Source: Klebsormidium nitens (taxonomy: Eukaryota; Streptophyta; Klebsormidiophyceae; Klebsormidiales; Klebsormidiaceae). From it: a DNA stretch of 64,000 nt. Positions 47,252 to 59,443 of the stretch are shown one piece after another. Position 1 is the first letter of the stretch; each line of letters begins with the position of its first letter. The stretch is from NCBI GenBank assembly GCA_000708835.1, contig DF236961.1, forward strand, positions 124,001 through 188,000, written 5' to 3'. The notes under the pieces are model-generated. The model did not search any database and had not been told where the DNA came from. It saw only the letters and a program-made list of their open reading frames with translations. The translations under genes and the position numbers were made by a program.

Positions 47252-50200
47252 CTATGCTACATCGTCCTCGTCCAAAAAGAGCGCGCTCGCTCGTTTGGAC
47301 CCCCGGTTCCTCCTCTCCGTCACTCCCCTCCTATCCGTGTCCTCAATCTCGCTTCCAGATCCAATGTCGCTCAAGAAACCGTCGCCCCGCCCACGTGACC
47401 CGACGCTTCCGTCATAACTGTACAATCCCTGTTCGATCTTGGCGGTCTCTAGCTCGGCTTTGAACATGTTTTCTATCAAACGCAGACTGCTCGGGCTGCT
47501 GTGCAACGTGTAAGGTGGCCGGCGGGAAGAGCCGGAACTCTCACCGGGGGACTGTGGCTGTATGAGCCGCCCGTCGGCAAGCGCCTGCAAAAATGTTTCT
47601 TTTCTCGGTCGGCTTCTATCCATGTCCACTGGTGTTCTTACAATTAGTCTGATCGGAGTTTGAATTTACTAGATGTGCTTTTGAGGCGTGCGAACAAGGA
47701 TTTTGAACTGAGTTCTCTCAGTGGATACGACTGCACTTTGTACTTTGGATTGCTTTTGAGCTGTGCAGACAAGGAAAGTGTGATGGTGAATTTGAACTCT
47801 TTCTCTACCCAGAAACCTTTCAGATCCTAAGTAGAGAACTTGCAAGCAAGCCCTCGTAGAACGTAGGTAGGAGCGGCAAGCAGAGTGGCGAAGGTGGACT
47901 GCCGCTACTCACTTTGAGTCTCTTCGCTTCCCGCCGCTCCTCGATCTTCATCTGGGTCACGAAAGCCGACAGCACGAACGCCACGACCTGCGCGGGGTGA
48001 CGTCAAGTGCATTTATCTCAACGTCCTCAGTCCTTGCTTGGTAACATTCATCCTAACACCGAGACAGTCCCTACTACTTTCGAAGAAGACCTATACGCAC
48101 GACCTGTAGACAGGTCCCGTATCGCCCCGCTCCTCATCCCAAGGGGCAAGGAACAGTCTCGGAAGGAACGAGACGAGTTCAGTGGATTGCGGCAAACCGG
48201 TTGCCTCGTCCTCTTGCGACAATGAGACGGAGATACTTTGGAGCCGCTCGTGCCGACCTGGGTCCGGCGAGTGAAGCCGCAGCTCCGGATGGGCATTGGC
48301 CTTCATGATGAATGAAAGTCTCTAACCCCACAGACGAGAACAAAAAACATTTCCGCACGAATCCCGGGAAGCCCTCAAAGATCGCTCGCGCTTACCATGG
48401 TGGCATAGATAGACTGTCGAGGCTGAAGAAGTCAGCCCACGTTAGCTTGGCTGGTGGCAACATCCATCGCTTCAGTCCTCAAATTCTGGAAACTGTAACT
48501 CAATTAGTTTATTTTACATGAGTGTGAAAAGCTGCTGCGCTCACCAGGTTCAGCATGTATACAATCGCCAAGACGTAGAAGCTGATAAAGTAAACGGACG
48601 TCCACTGGTTGTGGGTGGCCCGTACAAACGCCTGCGGACAGAAAGGAGGGGAGCTTCAAACGGTTTACCTAAGGTACTTCGGCAGACCCTTAGACGGCAG
48701 ACCCACACTCTGGATGCGGGAAATCTCCAATAATCGGATGGGCTCGGAAACTTCCTGGCGGACTTGGCGGACCAATGAAGGTTCGCGCTCGAAAAGGGGA
48801 ATCTGAGTGCCTACTCTGCGGGTTGACTGTAAGGGCGAAAGAGAGAAGCTAAACGCTTGAACTCCGTGAGCAAGATAGCCTACCGCCCCAGATGCGACGG
48901 CATAAGAACCATAGCATGTCAACTCTCGTGGAGCAAAGCCGACTGTCTCAAGCTTGGTGTGCAGCTCCGCAAGAGTCTGACGGAATAACCAGTTGAGCAC
49001 GTGCAATCAGGCCGCCATTGCAGAATTCAAGATGCAGGAAACGACGATGAGATTCATCATCTGCAACACAATGTAAGAACGAAATGAGAGGACCGTCAAC
49101 GTGGATGACGTCGCGTTTCGAGCGTGCTTACGTCCTGGTACGTCAGCCAGCTGCTGGCCATGAGGAGGTCGAAGATGGTGACCATGCCGCTCGCAAAGTC
49201 GTTGAAGTTGCGGCTCGTGAAGCTGGGCGGAACTCCGGTCAAGGGCGGAACATTTGCGGTCTCCCAGAGGGGAAGGGCTCGGACAAGAAAGAAATATTAG
49301 ACCGACGATTGCTCTCAGACGGCGGATCGATACGAAACGACAAGGAAATGCCATATGAAGTTGACGTTGCGGCGCGATAAGTTTGGGAGAGGGAGATGTC
49401 AAAGGGGAGCCCTTAGAGCAACTAAAGCACTGACAGGTTGGCAAGCAAAATTGGAATTGTAATTGTCTAGCATACGGTGTCTTGCCTGAAAGCGGCTCTG
49501 AAAACGGCTCTGAAAATACTCCAGATGCAAGCGAATCAAAGTCGGAAAGGAGGAAAGGAAGCTGGTGCTCGCTCTGACCGAGCGGAGGTCAAGATAACAG
49601 TGCGAGGCTGCAGACAAACTAAACTTTGGCCGTTCCAGAATGCACACAGCTGGGTTTGGAACGCTTGCGGTGGGGGATACTTGTTCTGTACGTAGGAGGT
49701 GCTCTCCAGGTCCGGGTTGCCCTTGTACACCAGCCCGCCAAAGAGCTGAGGGAGAGGAAAAGTGACGTCAAGCAAAGTCGAGCTGACGTCAAGGGACCAG
49801 GTATGACGTGAGGCCCTTGCAAGCTCGTTCGTCCGCAACAACATGGGGAGCATCAAGCTGGGTCCTAAAGGAGGCGGGTCTGGTTTCAGACAAGAAAAGC
49901 GGCGCACAGAAAAGGAATCACCATAAGCGACCTCAGGAGGGCTGAGGAGAAATGAATTTTACAAATTAACTTTTGAAACCTTTTATTGAGAATTTTCTGC
50001 TAGAGCGGCGAGCCTGTCTCCATTAAAAAACGTTCTGCGCAGCAACCGGCGCCCACTGATTTCACCCTTTGGTTCGGCAAGGGGCGCGCTGTGGAGGCCG
50101 AGGAAGCAGAAGAGAGGCATCGTGAGCAACTCTTGCAAAACATTTCGCGACCCAAGTGCGCAGCAAGCCGCGCACTCCCATACACCTTAATCTCCAGAAC

Positions 50201-53200
50201 CGCGGGCTCATCCAGACGCACGGCAGGCAGAGGAGGACGGGTCAAAGCAAAGGGCCAAAGCAAGAAGCGACCTAAACGCGCGTGCATGTGGCGCACTAGC
50301 CACCCTCTTCAACCCTTTGTTAAACCGAGTCCGGAAAAGTGCGCGGTCACCTGGACGCCGACCGCACAGTGAAGGAAGCGGAGCAGAAGAGGAGCATCAC
50401 GAGGGGAGCCAAGGCGGGCCAAGGCGGAAACAAAACCGTAGAAAAACGCGAAAATGCGCGTGTACTCTGTCCCTGCACTGGGTCAGCCAAAACGCGTGCT
50501 CACCTGAACGCCGACCGCGCAGTAGAGGCAGAGGAAGCAGAAGAGGAGCATCATGAGGGGGGCCATGGCGGGGAGGAGCCGCAGGAACGTGCGCACGATG
50601 ATCTTGAAGCGGCGCAGGCCGCCTAGCAGGTGCAGCAACCGAAGCACCCGGGTGATCTCCAAAAACCGCACGTAGTCCGTCTTGAGGGGGAGGCCGAAGA
50701 CGGGGGACAGCAGGAAGCACGCGCCTAGGAAAAAAGGAATATTCGGTTTAAAAGCCACCTGAACCAGATTATTATATGCCACAGTGTTTTTGGCTTTTAA
50801 TTGGTGACGTGTGCTTATGGTCTCCAGAGAAAACGCGAGTGTTCTCGTCTTGAGGGGGAGGCCGGAGACCGGGGACAGCAGGAAGCACGCGCCTGGGGGA
50901 AGGAACGGTCGGTTGAATGATCATCTAAAACAAACTGATCTATTTACACAGTGTTCTTGGCTTTTGATTGGTGACGTGTGCTTATGATCTCCGGAGAAAA
51001 CGCGTAATTTTGTCTTGGAGGGAAGGCTGGAGACCGGGGACAACAGGAAGGACGCGCCTGGAGGGAGGAGACATTGTTTAAGTTTGTGGTCAAAGTACAG
51101 TAAATCGCATAAATGTTTCGCGAACGTTTGGTTATGCTGTCCAGGGAACGCGCGTGATTTTAACTTGAGGGAGAGGCCGGAGATCTTGGACAGCAGGAAG
51201 CACGCGCCTGGGGGGAGGAGTGCTTAACTTGTGCTCAAAGTATGGTAAGCTTTATGTATGTATGTTCCGCTGACAACTACTTATGATCTTGAGGAAACCT
51301 GCGTGGTCTCGTCTTGAAGGGAAGAGACCGGAACGGATTGGATGTAAGCGAAATCAAGGATAAATCACAGATGGTCGACGGTGGCTCAAAAGGCCACCGA
51401 GGGCAGATGATTCGGAAAAGATGGCGGAAAAGCTTACGTTGTAGAGATACAAACTCATGGCAATGCTGGTGAGCCGCAGCGCGACGTCCTCAAAATGGAA
51501 TAGACAAATACCCCGAATGTCTGCAACGGGCAAAGTCATCAAAAGAAGTACGCAAACAACAGTAGCATACGCCTCAAAAGCTAAAACCCAAGTTTTTAAT
51601 AAGTGCTATATTCCAACTCCTAGGATGAACCTACGGCGAGCGTAGTGAAGCAGTCGAGCCAGCTGCGGAAGCTGCGTCAACACCCAAAAGCCCCAAAGTA
51701 GGGGGTAAGCCACTTAGCAACCTTAATTCTGCAAATATTATAAAGCCATACATGGGGAGCCTGGTGAGGCTATGGAGCCTGCTACGGAAGGTGCGTGAGT
51801 ACTGAGAAGCCCCAAAGGAGTGAGTTCACGTCACTGAGAAACACTTCGTATTTCTCAGACTGCAATAAACGACACTCACCTATGGCGAGCGTGGTGAGGC
51901 AGTCAAGCCTGCTGCGGAAGCTGCGCCAGTAGGGGCCCCAACCGCGCGCCAGAATGCGCATCGCCATCTCCACAAAGTAAAGCCCGCCGAAAGCGTACAC
52001 GCCCCACAGCCAGTACTCGTGCGACGGTGAGTCGGACATGTCTGTCTGCGGAAGAGCGGTTTGAAGGAGTCGTTTTGTCTTTTACGTCTGTGAACAAGCA
52101 TTTAGGTGAGATTTGGAAAGGCCTTCTCGACAAGCGGAGACAAGCCCGTCTAAGTTCTGAGGTTTTCGTCAGTTCTTCTGTTCTGCTTGGGGCATTGGGA
52201 TGCCTGAATGAGGAGATACAGCCCGCAGAATACTTCTGACGAAACTGCGCCCCACAGGCACTTGTGATATAGAAGCGGATCGGACCTCTCGGCTGCTGTA
52301 GCGACAATTTAGCTTTTGAATGTTGGAAACATTTATTAGGGTCTGCTGCGGTAAGTTGAGAGATTGAGACAAGAGGTCGTTGTTTTGCTATAGCTTGAAG
52401 GTCTTACGAGCATTGCGTTACAGTAGGTTGTGAATCTTATGTACCCGGTTTCATTCAATCAATTTTGTTGTACAAAAGCAGGTTGCCCTCTCTGTATTAA
52501 GCGACCGTCGTCAGCAGGCCTGTCCTGCGGAAACAGACACGCAAAGCGGAAGACAGCCTTCACAAAAGAACCAGAGCGCAGCTCACCATGCCCTCCATGA
52601 CAAGCACGACTAGGTTGAGCAGGAGGATGACGTCAACCGCCATCGTAAACCCTGGGTGTGCGACCATCGCCGCAAAAGTCTGGAAACTCCCGGAGAAGAA
52701 AAGGCCCGGCCAGCAGGACTCCAGAAAGTGCGGCTGCAAAGGACAGGGTCTTAAGCTCTTGTAATCATGGGGGGAAGTTTGCATCCTGTCAAGCAACGCA
52801 TACCCCAATTCGCAGCCACTCTAGAACAGATTTGAGTGGTAAGAGGATTGAAAGAAAGTGATAAGAGAGTGGTAAGAGGATTGAAAGAAGCTCGTGCCAT
52901 GTTCGCAATCTGCTCAAAGGTGTTTACAGGCAGAAGCGCCGCTCATACTGCGAGAAAAAAGGTGCGCGGTGTGTCGGACTGTTGCAGAGTTTGCCACTGC
53001 CGAACATGCCGCTGACCTTCAACCCTAGATCTTGGAAGATCTGAAAACCTGAAGTGAAAGCTTCAACATTGGAAACGGGAATTCACCTCTTCGACTTTGA
53101 CAAATCTCGACACGATGACGTGGCACAGGTCCAGAAACTCGTCCTCAGTCACCTGCAGGCGGACAGAGAGTAGCCTCAGCGCTTCGCACGTGAGATCAGC

Positions 53201-56200
53201 ACCTCGTCCGCCCGCATATAACAATCTTCAGCCAGCGAACAAAAGACCATGGCACTTGTCACTTCAATCTTCGGTTCGGCCCCGTGACCTTGGGCTCCTT
53301 TACGTGTTGTAAGCGTGCAAATCTGCACTTGACTTCCTCAAAGCACAATATCTAGTCCGGATACCGACCATCCTCAAATGTCGGGCATTTTATGACCGCG
53401 TCAATTAACGCCCGAGAAGGCGTGGGCGTGCTATGCATTGAGAGACTCCAGGAATCTGCGGTAGGCTCGGCCTACGAGGGAGTTCGAAGAGTGGTAGCGA
53501 CACGCGACTCGCCTTGAAGCTTTCTTCCGAGTTCAGCTCGCTCAAGTAGAGCTGCATCGTTTGCAGAGACGGCACGCTCCTGCAGAAAACCAGGGGCCGT
53601 TCGTTCCTCTCTACAACTTGTGAGGAACGCCAGGATCAAGAAAGATGCTCTCTCACGTTACGTAGAATTCTGAACCAGAGTAACTGAGCAGGCCGAAAGA
53701 CGGGGCTTGTGTGCTCTTTGCTCGAAGCGGCAGCAAGCAAAGGAAAGCGCCAAAGCGCAACACTGTAAGAATGGCTGTGACCGGACCCTCTCTCAGCCAG
53801 TAAATGCCTTTTGAACGGCCGCTACCCAACGTCAAGTCCAAAAAATACTATACAAGTCAGCCGCTGCAAACTTTCTGACCTAAATCGACTCAGCGCTGTG
53901 AAGAGCTCCACCATCTGCGAGCTGTTGATCCAACCGCGACCCTGCAAATGGCAACGGCCGCCGAGCTTTTTGTCGGCTGAGAATCAGTTGCATCTCTGCA
54001 CCTATTAGCCGCTGATACCAGCACAAAGGCACGCCAAGAGAGCGAGGCAGAGCTTGTTGACACAGCTCTCGGATGAATTCTGAGGCAGGGCAAGCGAACA
54101 TGGACGAGTAGTCACTCAAAGTCCAATCACGTCATCATTCGCAAGCGGATACGAACTGCAAGAAGCGCTCACGATGATCCAGTAGCATCCGTCCTTTTCG
54201 CGTACGATAAACGTCGGACTAGGTTCTTTCTTAAGAATGATCATAGTCACAAGCGTGGAATCTGAATTGATACCCGATGAATTGATACCCGATGATTTGG
54301 CAGCCCCTGAAACTTTAGTAAGCAGCAGGCTGAACGGAGGCGCAGACAAACTTCGAGAGACGCTAAGCGTACCTGGTCGTCTAGGAAGTGGAAAGCCGCT
54401 CTCAGGTCCCGGTCCCGGTTCTTCTCCTCCTTCACCAGCTGCTTTACAACCTGCACCAAGTCAAACAGCGCTCACCTTTAGAACAGAGTCACCGAATTTT
54501 GGAATAATTGCTTGAATCGAATGCGCCATTTGCAACAGGCAGGCGCCGAATTCTGGAATGATTGCTTTCATCGATTGCGCCTTTTGCTAACAGGCAGATG
54601 GCGCAGAGAAACGCGCAAAAACGAAGCGATCGTTGTCAGCAAGTGGATTGGGCGGTCTCACTAGAGAGCAGGCAACGAGCGTGCAGATTGTTCTAGAGAG
54701 AGGGATCGCCGGAGAACCCTGCCTGTGTCGTGAATATTCATTTGTCCGAGAAGACTTTATGCTTCACGCACCTGTTCCTTGAAAGCCTCGTAGATGACGG
54801 CGAGCATGAGGTTCATGAGGATGAAGATCCCCAGCACCAAGAAGACGATGAAAAACCACACCGACCACCGGTTGGCCCTGCGAAGAAAGCGAGCAGAGAA
54901 TCAGAGGCGTAAGTCAAAACTATGAGCGATGTCACCGAGCTCGAGAAAGCGTACTTAAACATAGATCAAAGCTGACACCTTTCGTCAGGAATCTCTCGTG
55001 AGAGCCTTCGCAGTGGATGGACATTAAGTTTGGCGGCTTGATCGAAGGGACTCCATTTCGTGTCACCTTTGCAGGGGAATATGGGCATTCTTTGACGCAG
55101 ACGGTCACGACGAAACGACCTCGCGTGCTAACGGCTTGCATAATATCGCAACAGTCGCTTCTAGTATTGTTTGCACGAAACACAAGCGCATTTTGTCCCA
55201 AAACTTCTGGCCGTACTCATGCCCGATCAGATGTTCCCCACCAAATGAAATGCCCCGAAGCGCGGAATCAACACTGAAGTAGTCAATTCTAGGCTGGTTC
55301 CCTCGCACCACTTTCCCGTCCAGTCCCTCTCTCCTCATCTCCTGTAACAATCTTTCAAACGTCGAAGCCACTCACTCGTAGGCGGGGATCTGGATGTTGG
55401 GGTTGTAGGAGAGCGTGAGGAGGTAAAACATGTTGAGCAGGGAATGCTGGTAGGTGGGAAACCACTGGCGGCCCTCCTCGCTCTCGTGGAAGAACAGCAT
55501 GCCCAGCCACGCGAAGATTGCGATGTACAGAAACACCAGCAGCTGCACGGAGATGGTATCCTTTCTATTGGTGAATGCAATCTGAAATGAGGTGAACTTA
55601 AGCGGAACGTCAAACGTAAATTCATGCTTCGGTCAATCGGATTGTTGTCAGACAACCGGACCAATAGATGCCCTCTGCATCAGAGAAAGACAGCGCATCT
55701 CGCACCTCTCATGTTGTAACACCTGACGGGAACTTGCCTTTTAAAGTTCCTGTGGGTTCCATTGCCGATACAGATCAAGCGACAACATATGGCCTTCTCA
55801 GAATCTGCGACTTGAGGCCCAGATTTTGTCTCTTGGCGCCAAAAGACTAACAACCGCGTGCGTCGAGATGCATCTCAACCCTACTCTACAAGAGTTGTGA
55901 TAACGGCGCTCGACTGCGAGTAGCGACTCTCACCACGACATCCAGAAACTTGCGCACAATTTGCACCAACGCGCAAAAAGTCTCCCGCAGCTCCCTGCGC
56001 TCAGTCAAGATATTCAAAGGTCGGATGAGAATTTTGAAACGAAGGAAAGGAAATGGATCGGCCTTCTCATTTCGAAGAGAAGGACAGGAGGGCTCGGCCG
56101 ATGATGAATGCAACTCTGGATTCGTCAAAACAAGCATGATGGCAACTTCTTTCGTCGCGAGAGTGCGTGCTGGACAACTGTCAAAGCGCGTTAGAAGTAA

Positions 56201-57896
56201 TCAGAGCGCACCTTTGAAACGTCACGACAACGGGGATCCTAATGTAGTAGCCAACACGGACGAAGACGTCGTTCTCGAGGGAGAGGCAGTCGGCAGCCAG
56301 GCACAGCAGCAAGAGGATCTGCATCGTCAACTCTTTCAACATTGTTCCAACTGAAGAGTCAAGCTGCACTTATGCAGGTTGGGTTAAACCTTCAATTCCG
56401 CTAAGCACTCCCTTTGCACCTTCTACGGTGATGAAACGTCTTTTAAATCTAGCAGAGTGGTCAATCAGCCTGGCAACTTCCACGAAAACGACCGAGGCAG
56501 CCAGATGTCACTCGAGTTCATTATGTAAGATGACACTCTTCCTCCTTACCTTGGTCCCATGGACTGGCGCTTTGCACAAGTCCCCCCAGCCTCTGTATTG
56601 TAGGACAAGCCACGTTTCCAGCGCTAGGAGAACCGTGCATGCGGCCTGTACTGAAACCACAGTCGGTGCGTATATGTAGGGCAAGCTGCCAAGTGGATAT
56701 TGCTGAGGATCAGGGCACATCTGGCGCATCCAGGGAGGGGCCTGCAACGCAGACTCATTGTCAGTCCAACATGGCTTTGTTTGGTCTCTTTGAAGAAAAC
56801 GCCATTGAGGCGGCTGCCTTCTAAACCTGCTGACCGATTAGTTTGGGAGGGTGGCCACTTTCTTTGACAGAGGAGACATGACGTTGGTGGTACAAAATAT
56901 TGACGCATAAGTTTAGAAATGTTTTTTTTTGGTGGTATCGATTGACAAGCTATTCTCATTTCAGTTCTGGCAGAGCGACAGAGAATCATGAGAATATTTG
57001 AAAAGAAAGTCGAAAGAGTGAGAGCATCGGAAGACTGGCACACGCTCACCTCCAGGAAAAGAAGTACTAGGAGAGCCAGCACCGCTGCATCTCTCAGCCA
57101 CTCCAGCTTGTGGTATATAAGGTATGCGCGCATGGCGGCTTCTGAGCCGTCCTCTTTCAGGGTCTCGAAGGGGATTCCAACGCCATCAAGCGCCTGGTGC
57201 AAGAGCAACCTGTGAGTGTCCAAGCTCAACTTCCTCACATCGATCAGCTACCCTTGCTTGACTGTAATGATGTTAATCAGGTTGCTAGTAAAGTTCTCAG
57301 TTGCTACCCTAAGGGAGTCGTCATCGGATCGCAAGTATGTGATTTGTGCAAGCTGAACAAGGAAAGCGGCCTCCGTGCATCTTGGTTGGTCACTGAAGAG
57401 GTGTGACTACTGAATCAATCCTGTTTGGAAGCGAAGGACGGCCCAGCCAGAAGAGGCTGTCAAAGTCTTGACCACCATCCTATCAACAGGGCTCAGTGAT
57501 TATATGGCTTGTTCTGATTTTCCTGCACCGTTCAAATATGCTTATAAGAAACTTTTAGATCAGAAATCTGGCGCTCTTCGAAGAGTCATACAACCAAGGG
57601 GTTGACGTCCATAGATTCGTTTTTTACTCCCTGGACAGGAAATAAGGTAGGCCCAGTCATCATCAGGCACTTGGTTCCCCGCCAGCTGCAAGAGCTGGTG
57701 GTATAACATATCAGAAGATTTGTAGCTCAAAATGAATTCGCTACTATGTATAAGCGTAACTTACACTCACCATGTCTACAAGCACTGCCGCCTTTTCCAC
57801 AGCCGCCCCTTGCACAAGCAACTCATCCCGTTCACTAAGGAGCTGGCTTCCTAGGCCCTGGCTTTGCTGCCAGGCCTGATCTTCTGGATTTTCCAT
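47252..57896 (-). CDS. TPC1: Two-pore channel TPC1 (vacuolar, voltage- and calcium-gated cation channel)
   Basis: Plant TPC1 carries the slow vacuolar current. Twenty exons chain in phase to 836 residues: 57896-57771, 57193-57050, 56741-56550, 56363-56212, 55994-55934, 55581-55376, 54877-54772, 54450-54373, 53941-53880, 53579-53513, 53152-53087, 52733-52587, 52045-51880, 51520-51438, 50680-50504, 49745-49692, 49260-49132, 48631-48545, 47987-47913 and 47584-47252. Landmarks include EKAAVLVDMALDGVGIP near the N-terminus, domain I S4-S5 (VRVGYYIRIPVVVTFQRELR), pore I (LTLSYNPNIQIPAYE) and S6 (FILMNLMLAVIYEAF). Two EF-hand regions follow, then domain II S4 (RVLRLLHLLGGLRRFK), pore II (NFNDFASGMVTIFDLLMASS) and S6 (MLNLVVAFVLSAFV). 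EF-hand 1 (DDQGRGWINSSQ) lacks several acidic ligands. One intron (53512) uses a GC donor. The Ser-rich tail (about 110 residues) is longer than I recall for land plants. Exons 13, 15 and possibly 18-19 have decayed copies in introns. Confidence 0.93.
49007..49060 (-). other. Possible alternative terminal exon of TPC1
   Basis: After an acceptor-like TGTGTTGCAG at 49061 the frame reads MMNLIVVSCILNSAMAA then stop. It aligns with the spliced S6 end MLNLVVAFVLSAF encoded by the later exons. It could be a decayed duplicate, or an alternative end giving a truncated channel when joined to the pore II exon in phase 0. Confidence 0.35.
50045..50566. repeat. About 153-bp tandem copies of the 3' edge of TPC1 exon 15
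   Basis: The real exon end with its donor lies at about 50499-50566 (plus strand TCACCTGAACGCCGACCGCG at 50500). A clear copy lies at 50347 (TCACCTGGACGCCGACCGCA) and weaker ones near 50195 and 50080. The copies include both the exon end (...CTCTTCTGCTTCC) and the GT donor. Confidence 0.82.
50681..51362. repeat. Tandem copies (period about 150-168 bp) of the intron edge before TPC1 exon 15
   Basis: The polypyrimidine tract and acceptor (plus strand CTTGAGGGGGAGGCCGAAGA from 50681) recur at 50849, 51014, 51164 and, weakly, 51313. Each ends with a form of GGAAGCACGCGCCT except the last. All copies therefore carry an acceptor-like CTCAAG on the minus strand. Confidence 0.87.
51622..51935. repeat. 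About 127-bp tandem copies of the 3' edge of TPC1 exon 13
   Basis: The real exon end (TATGGCGAGCGTGGTGAGGC from 51881) has copies starting near 51751 (ATGGGGAGCCTGGTGAGGC) and 51632 (TACGGCGAGCGTAGTGAAGC). Both copies extend through CTGCGGAAGCTGCG-like sequence and have lost the open frame. Confidence 0.83.
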
Positions 57897-59443
57897 TGAG
57901 TTCTCTCCGATTCACCAGCCCCTCTGTAGTTGCACCATCACCCTAATCATGGGCAGAATTCCCGTCGAATGCTACTTTTACTTGGTTAAAAGCACCTCTG
58001 ACGACCTACAGCAACTTTTGCAACAGTAAGAGAGCATTCCTCATTCAATTTGTTTGCTCCCACATTGACTGACCATCAGCTTAGTAAAACTTCAGTCTGT
58101 CTTCTCGTGACCTTCCTCCATTACTCAGTGGACCTACCACATGAAGGGCATTTCTTTGACAACAAAGGGGCAACGATAACTTAAGCCGTATTCAATCCTT
58201 CCTTTACAAGATCTGTAAGCATTCGACTTAAAGGCTCTGCCTTAGGGAGCAGGTCGTCTCCAGCACGTTTGCCATTTGCACCACCTATGCACCATGGTTC
58301 ATAAGATGGTTCTAAGACCATCTACTATGATCTAGCTTTTCCTAGCATTTCTTTCAAGCATTGCCATTGGCAAGCTCTGGACTCTGGAGTCTGCATGCAA
58401 ACCGAAACCCTGCAATCATTGAATCTCCGGCCGCGCGGGCGCGACGATGGCATATGCGGCCGCGCGGGCGCTAGCAATCATGTGGACGGCGCCGCCGACC
58501 GCGCCGCCATGCATCAGGCATGCATGATCATCCATCAATGAATGCTCAAGTCGATAAGATGCACAAAACCATTCGACAAGTTGTCTTATGCGTACCAACA
58601 TGATCATCATGCGTCCCTCATTCCTACGGGAACAACTTGTAGACAAGTCAACAGTGAGGAAGTCAACTTTGTAAAAAGAAGATTGGCATATGATGCTCAC
58701 AGCCCGGCAGGCAGATCTCCTCAAGCATTTCAGCGTTTCATGAGAGGAAATAATAGTCTGACACGGACAGTCTTTCTCAGTAGGCCGACGCCTTGTGCTT
58801 ACAACAGTCGAATCGAGGATTTGATGACGAAGTGCAAGTAGCTCTTCTTCAGTGAAAGCGGTCTATTGACGCTAACGACCCTTGACTCCATGAACTTAAA
58901 GTCTGCGGAACTTTTTCTTCTTGTTGCACCGATCCTCGGATTGCAGTGACTTTACAAAATGAAGACTCGTTGATGGTTGGCTGTCTTAGTTGCAGTGTGC
59001 AATCTGCGCAGCTGTCCTTTGCGACTGCAGACTCATCTAAGGATTGCCCGTCGAGATGACGAACGAACTCCAAAACTCGTGGTCAGTCACATTGCACCCA
59101 CCTATCTAGCGTATGTATTGTTTCATACGGACTTTTGACACAATGACACAACCAGTTTGCGGCATGAATCCCTTACACCACCCAACGAAATCCAAACTCT
59201 TCTGCAGTCTACCTTCAAACCTGGGCTGTCTTGTAGACCTTTCCGCAGCTCCCGTTAGTTCTACCAAGCTTTTCAGTCGACATGTAAGCAATTACTTCGA
59301 ACCATTATCCTGCCCACTCGCCTCGAGGCTTCACATTCCACCTTTCCCAGCAGACGGATCACTGCCCTCAAGAAGTGCTGCCCATTAGTAGCCCATCAAT
59401 CCGAAGCACTTGTCGCTTCGACTCCACTGCAAAACTCCCCTGC
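57897..59443. other. Intergenic upstream of TPC1
   Basis: This contains the TPC1 promoter and the 3' flank of the bHLH gene. A direct repeat CGGCCGCGCGGGCGC occurs at about 58428 and 58457, followed by GCATCAGGCATGCATGATCA-type palindromes. No gene is supported. A short frame after 59443 in another phase could be an alternative bHLH tail. Confidence 0.5.
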
